A stretch of 64,000 bases of DNA from Strix aluco (lineage: Eukaryota; Chordata; Aves; Strigiformes; Strigidae): contig NC_133948.1 of assembly GCF_031877795.1 (NCBI RefSeq), positions 12,880,948 through 12,944,947 on the forward strand. The letters run 5' to 3'. A model generated the notes under the pieces. It did not search any database. It was given only the letters and a program-made list of their open reading frames with translations, and was not told where the DNA came from. Of the stretch, positions 39,001 through 48,536 are shown piece by piece. The first letter of the stretch is position 1. The number at the start of each line of letters is the position of its first letter. The position numbers and the translations under genes were made by a program.

Positions 39001-42000
39001 AGCAAATAATAAAAATAATTGAGGGCAGAGAAGGACAAAGGGAAAGAATACAAAATTTAATGTTACTCATGAGTAACTAGTATAAAATTTAGAAATTGCT
39101 CTGATGTAAAAATTTGGGAATATTTAAAAATGCTACATTATTGTGAAATGTAAATTTCTGATTCCTCTACAGTACTACATGCAAAGAAACTACTTTTCTC
39201 TAACTTCTTTGAGTTTTATGCAGTTACAATCTCAGGCAGACAATGCAAGAGCCTAAATTGTCTTCAATATGTTATACTAATATAGTATCATGAGTTCTCT
39301 TGACTGCCATATTTGCTTAGATTTAACCTAATTATTACATTTTTATATAGATGTCTGTCTTATTGCTGCTTGCTTTAATTCAATTATTTTTATCAAGTAA
39401 ACACTCTTCAAAGACTTAAAGTCTAGAAACCTTATAAACACTTGTGTGATCTGTACCCTGCTGGGGCTGGCAGTGGTAATTTGTCAGTTTTATTTGCAGC
39501 AGGCTGTAACTAAACCTTGCCAGATGTAAATCATCTTTTTGTACTACTGCTTGCTGTTTCAGTTGCAAATGAATCCCATTTCTTAGCTTAACACTCACAT
39601 CAAGAAAGCTAGAAGGTTCTAGGAAAATTTAGAAAACCCTAGAGTCACCTACTACAACACTTATTATGCAGTTTAGCAGCTGTTTAAGTTAATACTGAGC
39701 AAATAGAGTGAATGGTCTCTGTAGGCAAGTTTGGAGTGCAATCAGAATGTGTGATTGCAACAGAAAAGCATATTGAAGCCTCAATCTTGTCAATTTATGC
39801 ACCACCTGCAGTGACAATGGTGAAACATGGGTGACAACACAGCCTAAGTACATTGAAGATTATGAGTGCCTAAATGGGACAGTAGTCTTTGCTGAAGTCT
39901 TTTCCCAATAGGTCTTCCTGGGTTTTGTTGTGTTTTTTTTTTTTTTCCCAAATGAGACCATAAGAAACGCCCTGCTGGGACAGAAGTTTATTGTGTCTAG
40001 TGGCAACAGAAGATACTTTCTAGGAAAAGCATGCACACTGAGCTACTTTCTGTGGTCAGTCCCATAAAATAATGGTTGCTGCCCAAACTCAGCTGGCTAA
40101 AAGGTATATAGGACCCCAAATCCATATCCTATTGTTACAGCTCACTACCCATCATATAAGGGGCACAAAAATCTATTCCTTCCATGTCAGCATCTTCCTG
40201 AGACTCAAGTTGGTATATCCCAAATCAGTCTCTGCAGGTATTTCTGTAATAGTGGTAGATATTTTCATTATTATTTTCCATCACATAATGGACATTGCTC
40301 ATTTTTGACTATTTTATTAGCAAATCTTGGCACAGCACTGTGTCATGCAAAAGAAGTAACAAGCAAGTTTATAAAGAACACTAAAACCATATAGTATTAA
40401 CATAGACAGAGCTATCAAACAAATCATTCCTCGTACAGCACTGACAATATTTTGAGTATATACAAAGCCTACAAAAGAAGAATTGCAAAACATCTTTTCT
40501 AAGCTGTTAGCACAGTTGATTATTTTGCTTATAATCCAGCTGCTGCCTCTGCAGAACCAAAGTTTCCTTTAGCCTTGACTGGCCAATTTCTGTGTGCTCT
40601 GGATTCCCTTACCTGGAGTGAGCTAGAGCTTTGCTAAGAGTCCTCAGCTCCTTTCCTGTTTCTCTAAACGGGGAGAGCCTCTTCACTGGTTCCAGAGGAT
40701 CAGACTGAAAGTGATCAAACTGAAAAGAAATATTATTGTGTTAATTAAGAAGAGCTTAGCATAAAGAAGGTATGTGCAGTCTCATGGTTCAGTTTTAATC
40801 ACCAAATATTTTCTGAGATGATCATCATCTGGGACAGCACTGTGTCATTTCATAAGCATGTAAACAAGCTTCATATGATACCGCTGTGCATGTCCGTGTG
40901 TACATGTGTTCCAACAGCTTTTAACTCATTAGCTGACTTCAAGTTTGACAGAGATCTTACAGGCAGTTAAGCACCCACAAGCTTCATTAAACAATGAGGC
41001 AGGAAGAAGAGATTGTTCAATGGCCTAGACTTAAGGAATGACTGCTATGAGTGCTTACGCATTAACAAACTACAAAAAGCATGCATGGGAGAGAAATCTT
41101 TTAGAAGTCCCAACCCAGAAAAAATTTCAGACTCAAAGCAAGGAGGTTGATGTTCATAAAAACTAAAAGAATACGAAAAGCTCCACAGACAGAGCTGGTT
41201 TTGGAGCACAGAACATAATGGTTTTATTATTTTCTTTCTCTTTTATTTAAGAGTGTACAAACCAGGTCAGCAATTTTACATAAGGGAATTAAAATCACCT
41301 GCTTAGTACATTTTTCAAAATGCCTGCAACTTTTTTTTTTTTCCTGAGCAGCTACGGAACTGAAAAACATGGGAGATGAAAGCCTATATTTGTTGTTGAA
41401 CTAGCCCTGGCTTAGAAGCACCCTTGGGGTTTCCAGAGAACAGCTACATCAATTTTGTAGAATTACAACTGCATGCTGTGCATATGCAGTGTTTTTGTAT
41501 GTTTTAGGTAATAAAATATGCAGCTGAGGCAGTGTTCAACGTGCAAAAAGTACACAGCTAGATTGCTACCCATTGGGAGGTATAGTGCTGGTGTGTGGAG
41601 ACTGAGGTGCAGCCTAAGGTATTCATTGAGGCAGTTCTGTGCATTTCATAAGTGTCTTAAGGTGTCCAGAAAAATAAATTCCCAGTAAAGGAAATAAAGA
41701 AGATCCTTTATTATGCACCTGGGAAAGTATGCAATAGGATATCACAGATCTCAGTTGGATCTGTGCAGAAAAATGCTCACCTACTCAAAAGGCTCTTATT
41801 TCAAATCTTTACGCACATCTGTTTTTGATTGCTGAAACAATTGGCACTCTGCATGGACAACACCTATGATAAGATTGAGGCACATGCTTTACCCCTTCTT
41901 TGGTTTTGTTTTTTTTTTTAAACTATGAGAACATTCTGGAAGGTGCAAACAAAAGAAAAGATTTCTTTTTGATGGGATAAAAATAATAATTGTCAATGAG

Positions 42001-43383
42001 AACTGAAAAGAGAAAAACGATCAATGAATGCATTGGTGGGATGTTTCGGGTATTCAAGCCAGAGCGCTTCTGCCAGTAAAACAACTGGCACAGTTGTACC
42101 TTTTAGCAGGACCTCCACAGCACATCTTACTTTTCAACTTTGTTAGCTTCCGACAAATCTGACTGATTTGAGTTAGATAAAAAAAGGAAATTAAATATGG
42201 TGTGGTCATAGGTGAGGTGATATTGGATGCTGAAGTCAGGCTAACACACGTGCTTTCTTAAAGAAAAACTAAAAAAAGAATTTAAAAAATCATTAGTGTT
42301 AGATATCAATTTTCATATAATTGCAAATGTACCATCCTTTCTCTTTTGTTTACACCTTATTCTTCTCTTTTTTATAAAAAAAATTATGATCAAATCAGCT
42401 GCCTGGCATTCAATTTTGTTCTAAAGGAGATGGATCAGATTTTAAATAAGCTAACAAAGACAACGTATAATGAAAAATTAAATCTTTTTCCAGGATTATC
42501 AAATAAAATTCAGGTAAATTGTTAAATGCATATAGAGAAATTAAAATGTATTTTAATTCCAACATTTTATTTATGTATTACAAGGCTTGAATTGCTTCAG
42601 GATAGATGGCCACTCTGTATTGTTGTATGTACACAACATATACTTGGGTGGTCTTGGATGAATTGGAACACACTCACTACAGTAAGTGTTCTGAGCTGAC
42701 CAAAAAGTGGCATTTAAGTAAAATTATCTCCAGGCTTTTTAATATTTAAAATGGCAGGTTAAGGTCACACCAGACAAAGGTTGAAAAAATAGATATAGGC
42801 TAGATCTTCAACAACTGTTAATTTGTACAGCTCTACATAACACCCAAAGGAACAGCCCTTTCAGCTTCAGGTTTTTGAGATCTAAGAATGTGCAATATTG
42901 ACCTATGTACTTTAATAAAAATATGAATTTTTGAAATAAAAAGTAATTTTGAATGTATTAGCCATTTCTGTGCTAAACTGTAATATAGTTTAAAGGTCAG
43001 TCTTCTGGAATTGATGCATGGAATAACACAGCTAAACTGAATTTTCAGAACACTATTTTTACCAAATTACAATAGAATCCTACGTCTCGTGAGTGATTTT
43101 TTCTGATACCTTCAGGAGGAATTTTACTAGATAAAACCTATGAAACATTCATCAGTCAGCAAAAGGCTTGTTCCTTATGTACAATAAGGCTTTAAACCTT
43201 GAATTTAGCAAACGTATCTATATGAATAATTAAAACATGACGTTTGCCTGTTGCTTTCTTTAAGTCCATCTTGAATCAAAGCTTCACCAGTAGTCTCACC
43301 TCTGGATTGAAAGAGTCCTCGTCAGTAGTTACCTCAGCCACTTCTTTGGGTGGTTTTTCCTGTCCCTCTTTTTTCGCTGGTTC
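5921..43383 (-). CDS. CCDC60: CCDC60, coiled-coil domain-containing protein 60; 13 coding exons, 5' end missing
   Basis: Joined exons (high to low): 43383-43300, 40719-40613, 27160-26981, 22818-22699, 21761-21657, 19972-19882, 18048-17820, 13125-13035, 12431-12333, 11901-11773, 10408-10277, 7674-7485, 6019-5921. They total 1656 nt, or 551 codons plus TAA. Every intron is GT-AG and all phases agree. Peptide similarity to human CCDC60 (recalled, about 550 residues) is colinear. The strongest blocks are LFRQLCAIHWLLEALTLE, CWNPRDPGG, MRQKF..REEA..CLHD, RQEER, VWELCSPEIASAVE and the final FVRESIVQMPEEDF. The family is poorly characterised; it has predicted coiled coils and, as I recall, expression in ciliated tissues and testis, with no known enzymatic motif. 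No signal peptide or membrane segment is visible. The initiator methionine is not in these exons, so the true N-terminus is unknown. The gene body is compact for this gene, which is far longer in human. Identity is near certain; exact ends of a few exons are inferred. Confidence 0.95.
6020..7484 (-). other. CCDC60 last intron (1.5 kb)
   Basis: Non-coding. The 7320-7400 part (ttcaaagtgcctcgtaaaag) is reminiscent of a decayed MIR-type SINE, but the match is too short to call. Open frames here are unremarkable. Confidence 0.7.
7485..7674 (-). CDS. CCDC60: CCDC60 exon, most conserved C-terminal block
   Basis: 190 nt, phase 2 in and phase 0 out. Acceptor TTCTGCTAAAG|GTTTCC, donor GTGGAG|GTGAGA. 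It encodes residues 456-519: W then FPVLLARLPESV, ILKKLEKYGKIPDLKIHP, FLKALADLQVWELCSPEIAS and AVE. Human has YFDLLSKLPEDL, ILVKLQKFGENLDLRIRP and VLQDLRIWELCSPDIAVAIE. Together with the last exon this is the diagnostic part of the family. Confidence 0.98.
7675..10276 (-). other. CCDC60 intron (2.6 kb)
   Basis: Non-coding, with no recognisable repeat family and no exon-like open frame that fits the phase of the flanking exons. Confidence 0.7.
10277..10408 (-). CDS. CCDC60: CCDC60 exon, RQEER coiled-coil helix
   Basis: 132 nt, phase 2 in and out. Acceptor TTTTTTTGTAG|GAGGC, donor AAAGTG|GTAAGG. It encodes residues 412-456, RQEERCYHKYEALKQLKYFR then RDMERIRWLSMRAER, aligning with human KRQEERGIQKFRAFVLVSNF and the QKDIAKMRHH that follows. 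The split TG|G codon gives the conserved Trp at the junction with the next exon. Confidence 0.93.
10409..11772 (-). other. CCDC60 intron (1.4 kb)
   Basis: Non-coding, AT-rich, with a poly(A) run near 11118. Minus-strand open frames at 11081-11272 and 11326-11556 have no homology and no matching splice phase. Confidence 0.7.
11773..11901 (-). CDS. CCDC60: CCDC60 exon, MRQKF..REEA block
   Basis: 129 nt, phase 2 in and out. Acceptor TTGTTTTAG|TTGCTG, donor TTGAGAG|GTAGGA. It encodes residues 369-412, including ADMRQKFTAVREEAACCLHD, matching human NTMRAKFYSVAQEAGFCLQD. A Cys-rich start (CCCH) is seen; these cysteines are not arranged as a known zinc-binding motif. Confidence 0.95.
11902..13034 (-). 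other. two short CCDC60 introns (0.43 and 0.60 kb)
   Basis: Intron sequence on either side of the exon at 12333-12431. A 13-base A-run lies at 12959-12971. The minus-strand frame at 12634-12834 does not match the protein family and is treated as chance. Confidence 0.7.
12333..12431 (-). CDS. CCDC60: CCDC60 exon
   Basis: 99 nt, phase 2 in and out. Acceptor CATGTCTTAG|TTTGTT, donor AGGTGGGG|GTAAGG. It encodes residues 336-369, LLPVAQKNYRVNMPFVKDQE then SILPRKQRPRRW. This aligns loosely with human ILSVLKQNKSNSAYKEMQ and a following Lys/Gln/Ser-rich part. Similarity is moderate; phase and splice sites support it. A second donor, AGAAG|GTGGGG, lies six bases upstream in the same phase. Confidence 0.85.
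13035..13125 (-). CDS. CCDC60: CCDC60 exon (LQK helix)
   Basis: 91 nt, phase 1 in and phase 2 out. Acceptor TTTTTTTATCAG|CCCTAC, donor CAGTG|GTACGT. It encodes residues 306-336, LQKVTRITHEEVSKDVHKQE then DMVKK, aligning with human LQKLLEMVREDARRTVTIEN and GMQRK. The open frame continues 5' of this exon to about 13222, but homology and phase favour the start at 13125. A second acceptor 15 nt upstream would create an in-frame stop (see findings). Confidence 0.88.
15420..15765 (+). repeat. left arm of an inverted duplication
   Basis: About 345 bp that reappear as the reverse complement at 20318-20645 with roughly 92% identity by eye. Differences are scattered substitutions and small indels. Shared landmarks include AACACTAATCTGCTTTGTAA and CTTTTGGACTAGTACAGGTC. 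The unit does not resemble any repeat family I know; it could be a local duplication or two copies of an uncatalogued interspersed repeat. Confidence 0.85.
15942..15981. repeat. (AT)n/(TG)n microsatellite
   Basis: Six AT units, then about five TG units and a further interrupted TG run. Probably length-polymorphic. Confidence 0.8.
16590..17160 (-). mobile_element. ancient CR1/L3-like LINE 3' remnant, antisense to the plus strand
   Basis: The plus strand carries the complement of an old amniote CR1-type 3' region. Landmarks in order are ttgcatgaaaacacttccc, aataatttcatttggtgtgc, cttgtgaataaccac, gcacttcatgatgttacaga and gaagagttctagtctattta. These match the order in the old CR1/L3-type repeats that I recall from turtle and mammal genomes. 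Divergence is high. It accounts for the 165-codon plus-strand frame at 16560-17057, which is therefore not a gene. Confidence 0.65.
17820..18048 (-). CDS. CCDC60: CCDC60 exon, serine-rich variable linker
   Basis: 229 nt, phase 0 in and phase 1 out. Acceptor TTCTGTGTACAG|AAATGG, donor CCCAT|GTAAGT. It encodes residues 230-306. It starts KWAWKARYNPLSRKINK and continues through a Ser/Thr/Gln-rich stretch (SQLSSQSSPRGQTPRGSETS). Human has a comparable Ser-rich linker here (RRGSTLSLSRASGG), but residue-level conservation is weak. It is probably disordered. Confidence 0.92.
18049..19881 (-). other. CCDC60 intron (1.8 kb)
   Basis: Non-coding. It includes a MIR-like SINE remnant near 18985-19200; otherwise nothing recognised. 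Confidence 0.7.
18985..19200 (+). mobile_element. MIR-like SINE remnant
   Basis: Contains actcatatttctaagagtgc, ctcacctggggttctaaaag and cagtttacagaatttg, followed by a region with the spacing of the MIR core and tail. This is the order seen in old amniote MIR-type elements. Strongly decayed, so the ends are approximate. Confidence 0.5.
19882..19972 (-). CDS. CCDC60: CCDC60 exon, DPGG block
   Basis: 91 nt, phase 2 in and phase 0 out. Acceptor TTTTCACTTAG|GGACC, donor ACAAAG|GTAACT. It encodes residues 199-229, DPGGCKKTVKEIEEEKLATH then MWELFITNTK, aligning with human DPGGSKSTIKKINKDK and WEHFITAPK. It lies between the inverted repeat arms described below. Confidence 0.97.
19973..21656 (-). 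other. CCDC60 intron (1.7 kb)
   Basis: Non-coding. It holds the right arm of the inverted duplication and otherwise AT-rich sequence without recognised features. Confidence 0.7.
20318..20645 (-). repeat. right arm of an inverted duplication
   Basis: Reverse-complement partner of 15420-15765. The arms are separated by about 4.5 kb that contains two CCDC60 exons (17820-18048 and 19882-19972), both in normal orientation. Similarity stops near TTTGATTTTTCAG on the inner-left side and near GATGTGCATACACACATTC at the other end. Confidence 0.85.
21657..21761 (-). CDS. CCDC60: CCDC60 exon, conserved LFRQLCAIHWLLEAL block
   Basis: 105 nt, phase 2 in and out. Acceptor CTTCTTTGCAG|TGAAC, donor CCAAG|GTATGT. 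It encodes residues 164-199, EHLFRQLCAIHWLLEALTLE followed by ..LTCWNPR, one of the strongest matches to human CCDC60 (PLFRQLCALHWLLEAL, TCWNPK). The open frame on the plus strand over this stretch is a shadow of this exon. Confidence 0.97.
21762..22698 (-). other. CCDC60 intron (0.94 kb)
   Basis: Non-coding; nothing recognised. Confidence 0.7.
22699..22818 (-). CDS. CCDC60: CCDC60 exon
   Basis: 120 nt, phase 2 in and out. Acceptor TTTCCCACAG|TTATTC, donor AAAAAG|GTATAT. It encodes residues 124-164, including KSGKKKKMTLRSFTPVYTS, matching human RVTRRPFTPIHS. A Lys-rich basic patch precedes the conserved FTPV/I motif. The split codon forms Thr with the previous exon and Ser with the next. Confidence 0.93.
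22960..23120. repeat. AT-rich low-complexity segment
   Basis: About 160 bp made almost entirely of A and T with many tta/tat/aat repeats (ttattaatattataa, tataatttataattatag). No protein or RNA structure supported. Confidence 0.7.
24665..24829 (+). promoter_or_regulatory. possible plus-strand TATA promoter with downstream splice donor
   Basis: TATAAAA at 24665-24671 is followed about 150 nt later by a strong donor-like GTGAA|GTAAGT (GT at 24824). This is the layout of a TATA-driven first exon antisense to CCDC60, but each element can occur by chance. No open frame of note. Confidence 0.2.
26981..27160 (-). CDS. CCDC60: CCDC60 exon with coiled-coil start and acidic tail
   Basis: 180 nt, phase 2 in and out. 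Acceptor TTTTTGGCAG|GCATC, donor AACAC|GTAAGT. It encodes residues 64-124: the conserved block SVKQGGDYFHIL (human SVKIGRGYFAIL), a Lys/Gln/Glu-rich helix, then FQPPKYSSDEEESEEE. The acidic Ser/Glu run is more pronounced than in human and resembles casein-kinase-2 target sequence, which is only an inference. Confidence 0.95.
33874..33890. repeat. poly(A) run
   Basis: Seventeen A bases. Upstream sequence does not resemble a known SINE, LINE or processed transcript. Confidence 0.85.
38430..38510 (+). mobile_element. possible MIR-like SINE fragment
   Basis: gggtcaagtgatttgcacga, then aggtacataaaaagttagct and gagttaggatc, follow the order of the MIR segment around 'aagtgacttgcccaaggtc'. Short and diverged. 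Confidence 0.4.
39933..39946. repeat. poly(T) run
   Basis: Fourteen T bases in the long CCDC60 intron; no associated element recognised. Confidence 0.85.
40613..40719 (-). CDS. CCDC60: CCDC60 exon
   Basis: 107 nt, phase 0 in and phase 2 out. Acceptor TTTCTTTTCAG|TTTGATC, donor CACTCCAG|GTAAGG. It encodes residues 29-64, including PVKRLSPFRETGKELRTLSK. This aligns with the human stretch that runs through KSIKYMDKEIINLKKDLIRS. The helical, charged pattern fits the start of the first coiled-coil segment. The split Arg codon (AG|G) joins it to the exon at 27160. Confidence 0.9.
40720..43299 (-). other. CCDC60 intron (2.6 kb)
   Basis: Non-coding AT-rich sequence with T-runs near 41331 and 41911. 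Nothing else recognised. Confidence 0.7.
43300..43383 (-). CDS. CCDC60: CCDC60 exon (most 5' confidently placed)
   Basis: 84 nt, phase 0 at both ends, 28 codons (residues 1-28 of the visible protein), beginning EPAKKEGQEKPPKE. Acceptor TTTCTTAG|GAACC and donor CCAGAG|GTGAGA are both good. The peptide is rich in Lys, Glu and Pro and shows no clear match to human CCDC60, whose N-terminus is also low in complexity. It is linked to the next exon by phase and by splice-site quality. It contains no Met, so at least one more 5' exon is needed. Confidence 0.75.
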
Positions 43384-46300
43384 CTAAGAAACGAACAAAC
43401 CCATGTAACCGTATTTGAAAGCCTGCTAGTTACCCATACTGCAGCAGGTCATAATTTTCAAAATTAGGTAGTGCAAATAAGTTTTTCTACAGACATACAA
43501 ACTAAAGCAAAAATAACGGCTAGTCTATTGCAGGAAAACTTAAAATGTCACTAAGTAACTCTGGTGCACAAATGGATTCTCACATGAAGCACCTGCTGAC
43601 AAACTACTGTGCAAAATGCATACATGCTTTCTAAAACATTATGCTTAAATGCTCAGAAAATGTAACTTTTCTCTTGAAAGACTGTTATGTAGACTACTGT
43701 GGCTAACATAAGAAGAAAATCCAATTTTCAAAACCAGGAATAGAAAATGACTTACCTGTAATTGCTCTTCCCTGAAGATACACACTGTGATAGACCACTA
43801 TTCTGGGGTCTGTGCTTTCACCCAGGGAAGGCACAGACTCATAAAAAGCCCTGAAGTCAAACACAAGCACACTTTCAGAACTCCTTCAACCATCAGTTTA
43901 TTCAAGTGGAAGGAAGACATATTCCCTCCTATTAAAAAAAACCCTGTATAGGTAGATTAATAAAAGACTTTAGATCACTCAGCAGTGTATAGTGGTCAGG
44001 CTAAAAGGATATGAAAACACTAATTCCTTTCTGCACTAGTTACAGATCAAAGAGCTCATTTATTGATACCAAGCAAAGCAAAGCTGGAGGCCCTAGCAAG
44101 TCACACCCATGTAGTCAGGGTAGAGCTGATGTACAAAAAAGGCTGCACAGACGACTCAGAGCTGCAGATGAAATACTTTCTATGCTGTATAGCTTTTGCA
44201 CAACAGAGCAAAGATTCAAGTATCTAAAAAAAAAAAACAACTTAAGAGCAGAGCATTTTGCTTGTAGGAATCTTGACTTGAGAAGGCACAAAATTCTTTC
44301 CAAGTTTATGTTTCTATTTAACATTTCAGCAGAACAAAGGTTCAAAGTGTAAGGAACAGTATCTTCACTCACTGGAGAACTGCGAACACCAGTGTTCTAA
44401 TCACTGAGGCAGCCCACAAACAAGTGGAAAACTAGGGGGAGGGAAGCAAACCCAGACCCAGAAACGGTACTAAGAACAAAGTAGGTGGAATCGAAGGAAG
44501 ATTTTCTGCAACCACCATATAAAGATGAGCTAATGAAATGTCAAAAGGAAGTCTGAAGGCTCCACTGTTTCATGCAACTGGGGTGCACTTGACCAAGACT
44601 GGTCAGCTGCAGAGACAGGTGGCAAATTGACACTACTCAGGAGCACAAGTCTTACAGAGGGCTACCAACAAAACTGAAAGCCCACCTCAGTGGTGGAGAA
44701 GACCTCATTCACTCACTGAACAAGAGAGGAATGATTTTACAGCCTGAGTGGGCACCCATACTTCACCTGTAGGAAATGCTAATCAGAGGAGACTTCCAGT
44801 AGCATTTGGTAAGAAGAGTCTGTTACACTGAACTTTAGGGAAAATGAAAACTAAGTATTTGTCATTACATAAATTTAATCATCAATATTTAGTATATTTT
44901 TTCCAGAGATCAGTTGTTTATTTTAACCAATTGTAGTAAGAAGCAGATTCTGAATACTAAATGTCTTTATCTGTGAAAACAGGCTTTCAAAAGTAGACTG
45001 GATTTTAGAAGTGAGTTGCCAAACAAAACCGTTTAAAAAAATAATCATTTCCAGCATAAATCTGAAATATTTGTAACTACATTATTGTATATTCATGAAC
45101 ACTAATGACCTATACAGAACATAAATAATGGTAAAACACAAATAATTATTTATTCATTTTGATTTACCCTTCTAAATTTCAGAGTAGTCTTAAAGGTAGA
45201 AAGGTGCCAGATAGATGGAACAGAAGACTTTGTAGGTGAAACACCTTCAGAGAAGCTGGTTCAGAAGCAGTTTGGTTTTAAAATTGGAAAAGTTTTCATA
45301 TTTTGGGCAATATTTAACTTGTATCAGGGCAAATGCTTTTCTGAGTGCAATGAAAAAATCCAAGAAATTCTAAGTATTTGGACATCCTTCAATCTTCTGT
45401 CTCTTCTTCTGTCACTATTTCCATATGGCTATCTTCTCTGCATTGCACATCTATTTATAATCTGTAATGCTAAACACCACAGCATCATCCCACAGCACAA
45501 TAAGCAACAAAACCAAAACCCATAAACTTGTGTCAGTTTTCTCATCACCTCTGCTATGGGAATAACATGCAGCAGATTGACACAGATTGTACATATTATC
45601 TGTATTTAAAGAGAAAGCTCGAAGAAATCCGATTTGGACTTGGAGCAGAAGCATCTTACACTCCAGAAATAGCAGAATTTCCAGTCCACTTTGCTCTTAT
45701 TAGTTGCTTTTTTTTCAGAAGCAGCAAAATGTTGAGAACAGCCAGGTACCATTGCTTTTACAGCTGGTGATACCTTGAATTACATGATTAAAACTAACCG
45801 AGAGTGTCTCAGAATAACTTGGTAAAGGGAAGGAAGAGTGCGGAATGTAGTGCGCTAAGGTTTCAATGGCACCAGTACACTGACCACTGGTATAGGGTCT
45901 GGAGCCATTTAGCTATATGCAAGTGTCTAATGCCACAGAACACTAAACAAAGTTCTCAGGTGCAACATTTCCCTGCATCCTACCTCTGGCCAGCCAGCTC
46001 TGGCAGTTCATGAGGAAAGGAAGGAGAGCTGTGAATCTGCCTAACCTTTGCACAGTTGCTCAGGGACAGAGGTATCACACACACCCCCTCCATCAGGCAC
46101 CAACAATGTGATTCAATCAGCCTTATCACAGAAAACAGAAGGGAATAGCTTCCTTTTCTACATTATCTTTCATTACAGTGTCATGTGTTGAAAAGGTGCA
46201 ATATGAGCTTAAAATGGTAACGCTACATAATTATAGAAAAGTAGAACTCTAATTTGCAGTGCAGATATAAAAAACTAAACAAAAACAATATTGGTATGTC

Positions 46301-48480
46301 TAATTTGTTAAACTCAATATATTATCATAAATCTGAACAATCTTTGGAGTCTGGGTGTTGGGGTTTTTTTTTTAGCGTTTCCAACTTACGAAGACTTTCA
46401 TCATAGTTCATGTAATTTGCTTTTAAGCCATCAAAAGCCCTGTTTCAGTGATCATTTCTGCTTTCATTATAATGAAGTAACAAAATCTCATACAAGTCCA
46501 TATGTAAGAAACAATTTAAAAAAAAAAATATCACAAAGTAATATATATGAAACATCATCTTAAAGTGAGATTACATGAGGAAATGACCCAAAAGTTTTCC
46601 ACAACAATGATTACGGTCATTTTTCCTGAGATCACATCCAGCAGCTCTAGGCAAAATGAACTACGGCAGTACTGCAGTAGGTGGAGCTCGATGCCATCTG
46701 ATTGTCTGTAGCTCAGCTCCCGTTGACCTGGAGGCGACCCCTTTCAGGGCTACCACAGGTGGCTAATGGCACCCAGGAAGCCCTGGCATTCCTGCTTACT
46801 GCCTTAGACAACTCTTTGTGTGTCCCCTTCATCTTTAGAAAGAAAATTGAAGGCTCTTAAAGTATTTCTGCATGAACAAATTCTTTCGAATAGCTTGTTT
46901 CAGTCAAAAACCACTGTCTGCAGACCCTAGATTTTACCCTAACAATTCCCAAATACTTTCTCTTCTAAATAATTCTGGGGATTATAAATTGTTCAACTCT
47001 GACAAATCCTTCCTTTTATTAAACACTCTCTTGATTTCACACACCTGTTATCTTTGCAGATGCCATTCTGTAAGTTTTGAGGATTTCCAACATTCTTCTC
47101 CAAATCTTTTTTGTGGAAATAGTCTGAGTTGGTGGCGTATATACCAGCTATAGATGGAGAATCAAGGTACAGTAAGCATGCTTTTAGGTTGTATATTTTC
47201 ATTTTTTTTAAGATTATTAAAGAACCCTTTTCCTTGGCAATTCCTTAAGTTTTTTTCATTCTGGATAACTCATTAAGTTTACATGCTATTGTCAAAAATA
47301 GCAGATTGACACACCTATTGCACTCTTCTTCCTTCTAATCTATCACTTGAATAGGAGCATTATGGTTACATTTGCAAACTGTGAATGTGTTTTGATGAAA
47401 ATAAATCAGCACAGACTCATCACAAGCCAACATTTAGTCATCCAAATGCAAGATCGACCTGGTGAAATATTTTTGAATTTTACAAAAATGTTTAGAAAGC
47501 TTTTATGAAGCACTACCTATAGAGACAACTGCTGTTCTGCAGGTGGGATTCAAAATGTTGAATTTTAAGGGCCATATTCTAGCCAGGTACTCAGGAATTT
47601 TTTTTTCCTATTTCTTTTACTGCTGCTGCTCAATACTGACCCTTTCTGCCCTTTCACTAGAACGTGGGAACATGGAACAGACATCAGGACCAAAAGATTT
47701 TTCAATTAAACACAAGAGGCTCTGAGGCAAAGGACTTCACTGAGAATATATTGCAGAAAATTTAGATTTCTTTAAGAGTAATGCTATTTTAGTGTTTCAG
47801 GTTAAAAAAGAGACAACTAAATCTGCAGATATAAATATACATCAGCATCAAAGACAAGATACCTGATCAGTTAAAGTTGTGCTGTATCATATCAATAATG
47901 TAAAGCACTTTGCATTTGAGAATCTCTGTTGCCAAGGGGAACAATTGATAAGAGCTATTTCAGCAGCTTCCGTTCTTGGTTTCTGGTCAGAAATGGTCCC
48001 AGTATCAATGGAAAGGGGCACTCCTCCCGTTGTTTTACCATGGGTAGTTTTAATGAGCGAGGGAGTTCCAGTCATGTTAGGTCTCCTTCTGCACTCCAGT
48101 GAACACATTACTGTCAATACAGACATATCAGGAAAATGGAAGGAGACAGCTGAAAAGTGAGAGAAAGGTTGTCTGCTAGTAAAGGCATGAGAATGAAATT
48201 TGGAATAAGTAGATTCAATTTCACCTCTGTCAGAGATTTCCTCTGACACTCTAAATAAAACATTTAATACCTTCTCCCAGCTAACAGAAGCCTTTTTTTT
48301 TTTTACTACAATGAATTTTAGTACAAACTCCACAGCTCATTGTGCCTCTACTCCCCATGTCTGAAATGGAAAAAATAACACTTCTCTTTTATTAACATCC
48401 ATGAAGTATTCAGATATTAATAGTGATGGAAAGCCTATGTACAGAAAAACTGTTGTTTTCATAACACAACCAGCTCAAAT

Positions 48481-48536
48481 AGCTTGGCATTGTTTATTCC
48501 ACAGATTTAGCTTGGCATTGTTTATTCCACAGATTT
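48481..48536. repeat. perfect tandem duplication, 2 x 28 bp
   Basis: The unit begins agcttggcattgtttattcc and ends acagattt; it is present twice head to tail without a mismatch. The perfect identity suggests a very recent duplication or an assembly artefact. Confidence 0.95.

Larger units (their letters stand above)
27161..40612 (-). other. CCDC60 long intron (13.5 kb)
   Basis: The largest intron seen. It contains a 17-base A-run (33874-33890), a 14-base T-run (39933-39946), a possible MIR-like fragment (38430-38510), and several short open frames on both strands. The 122-codon minus-strand frame at 30889-31257 has overlapping frames on both strands and no recognised homology. No intact gene within the intron. 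Confidence 0.65.
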
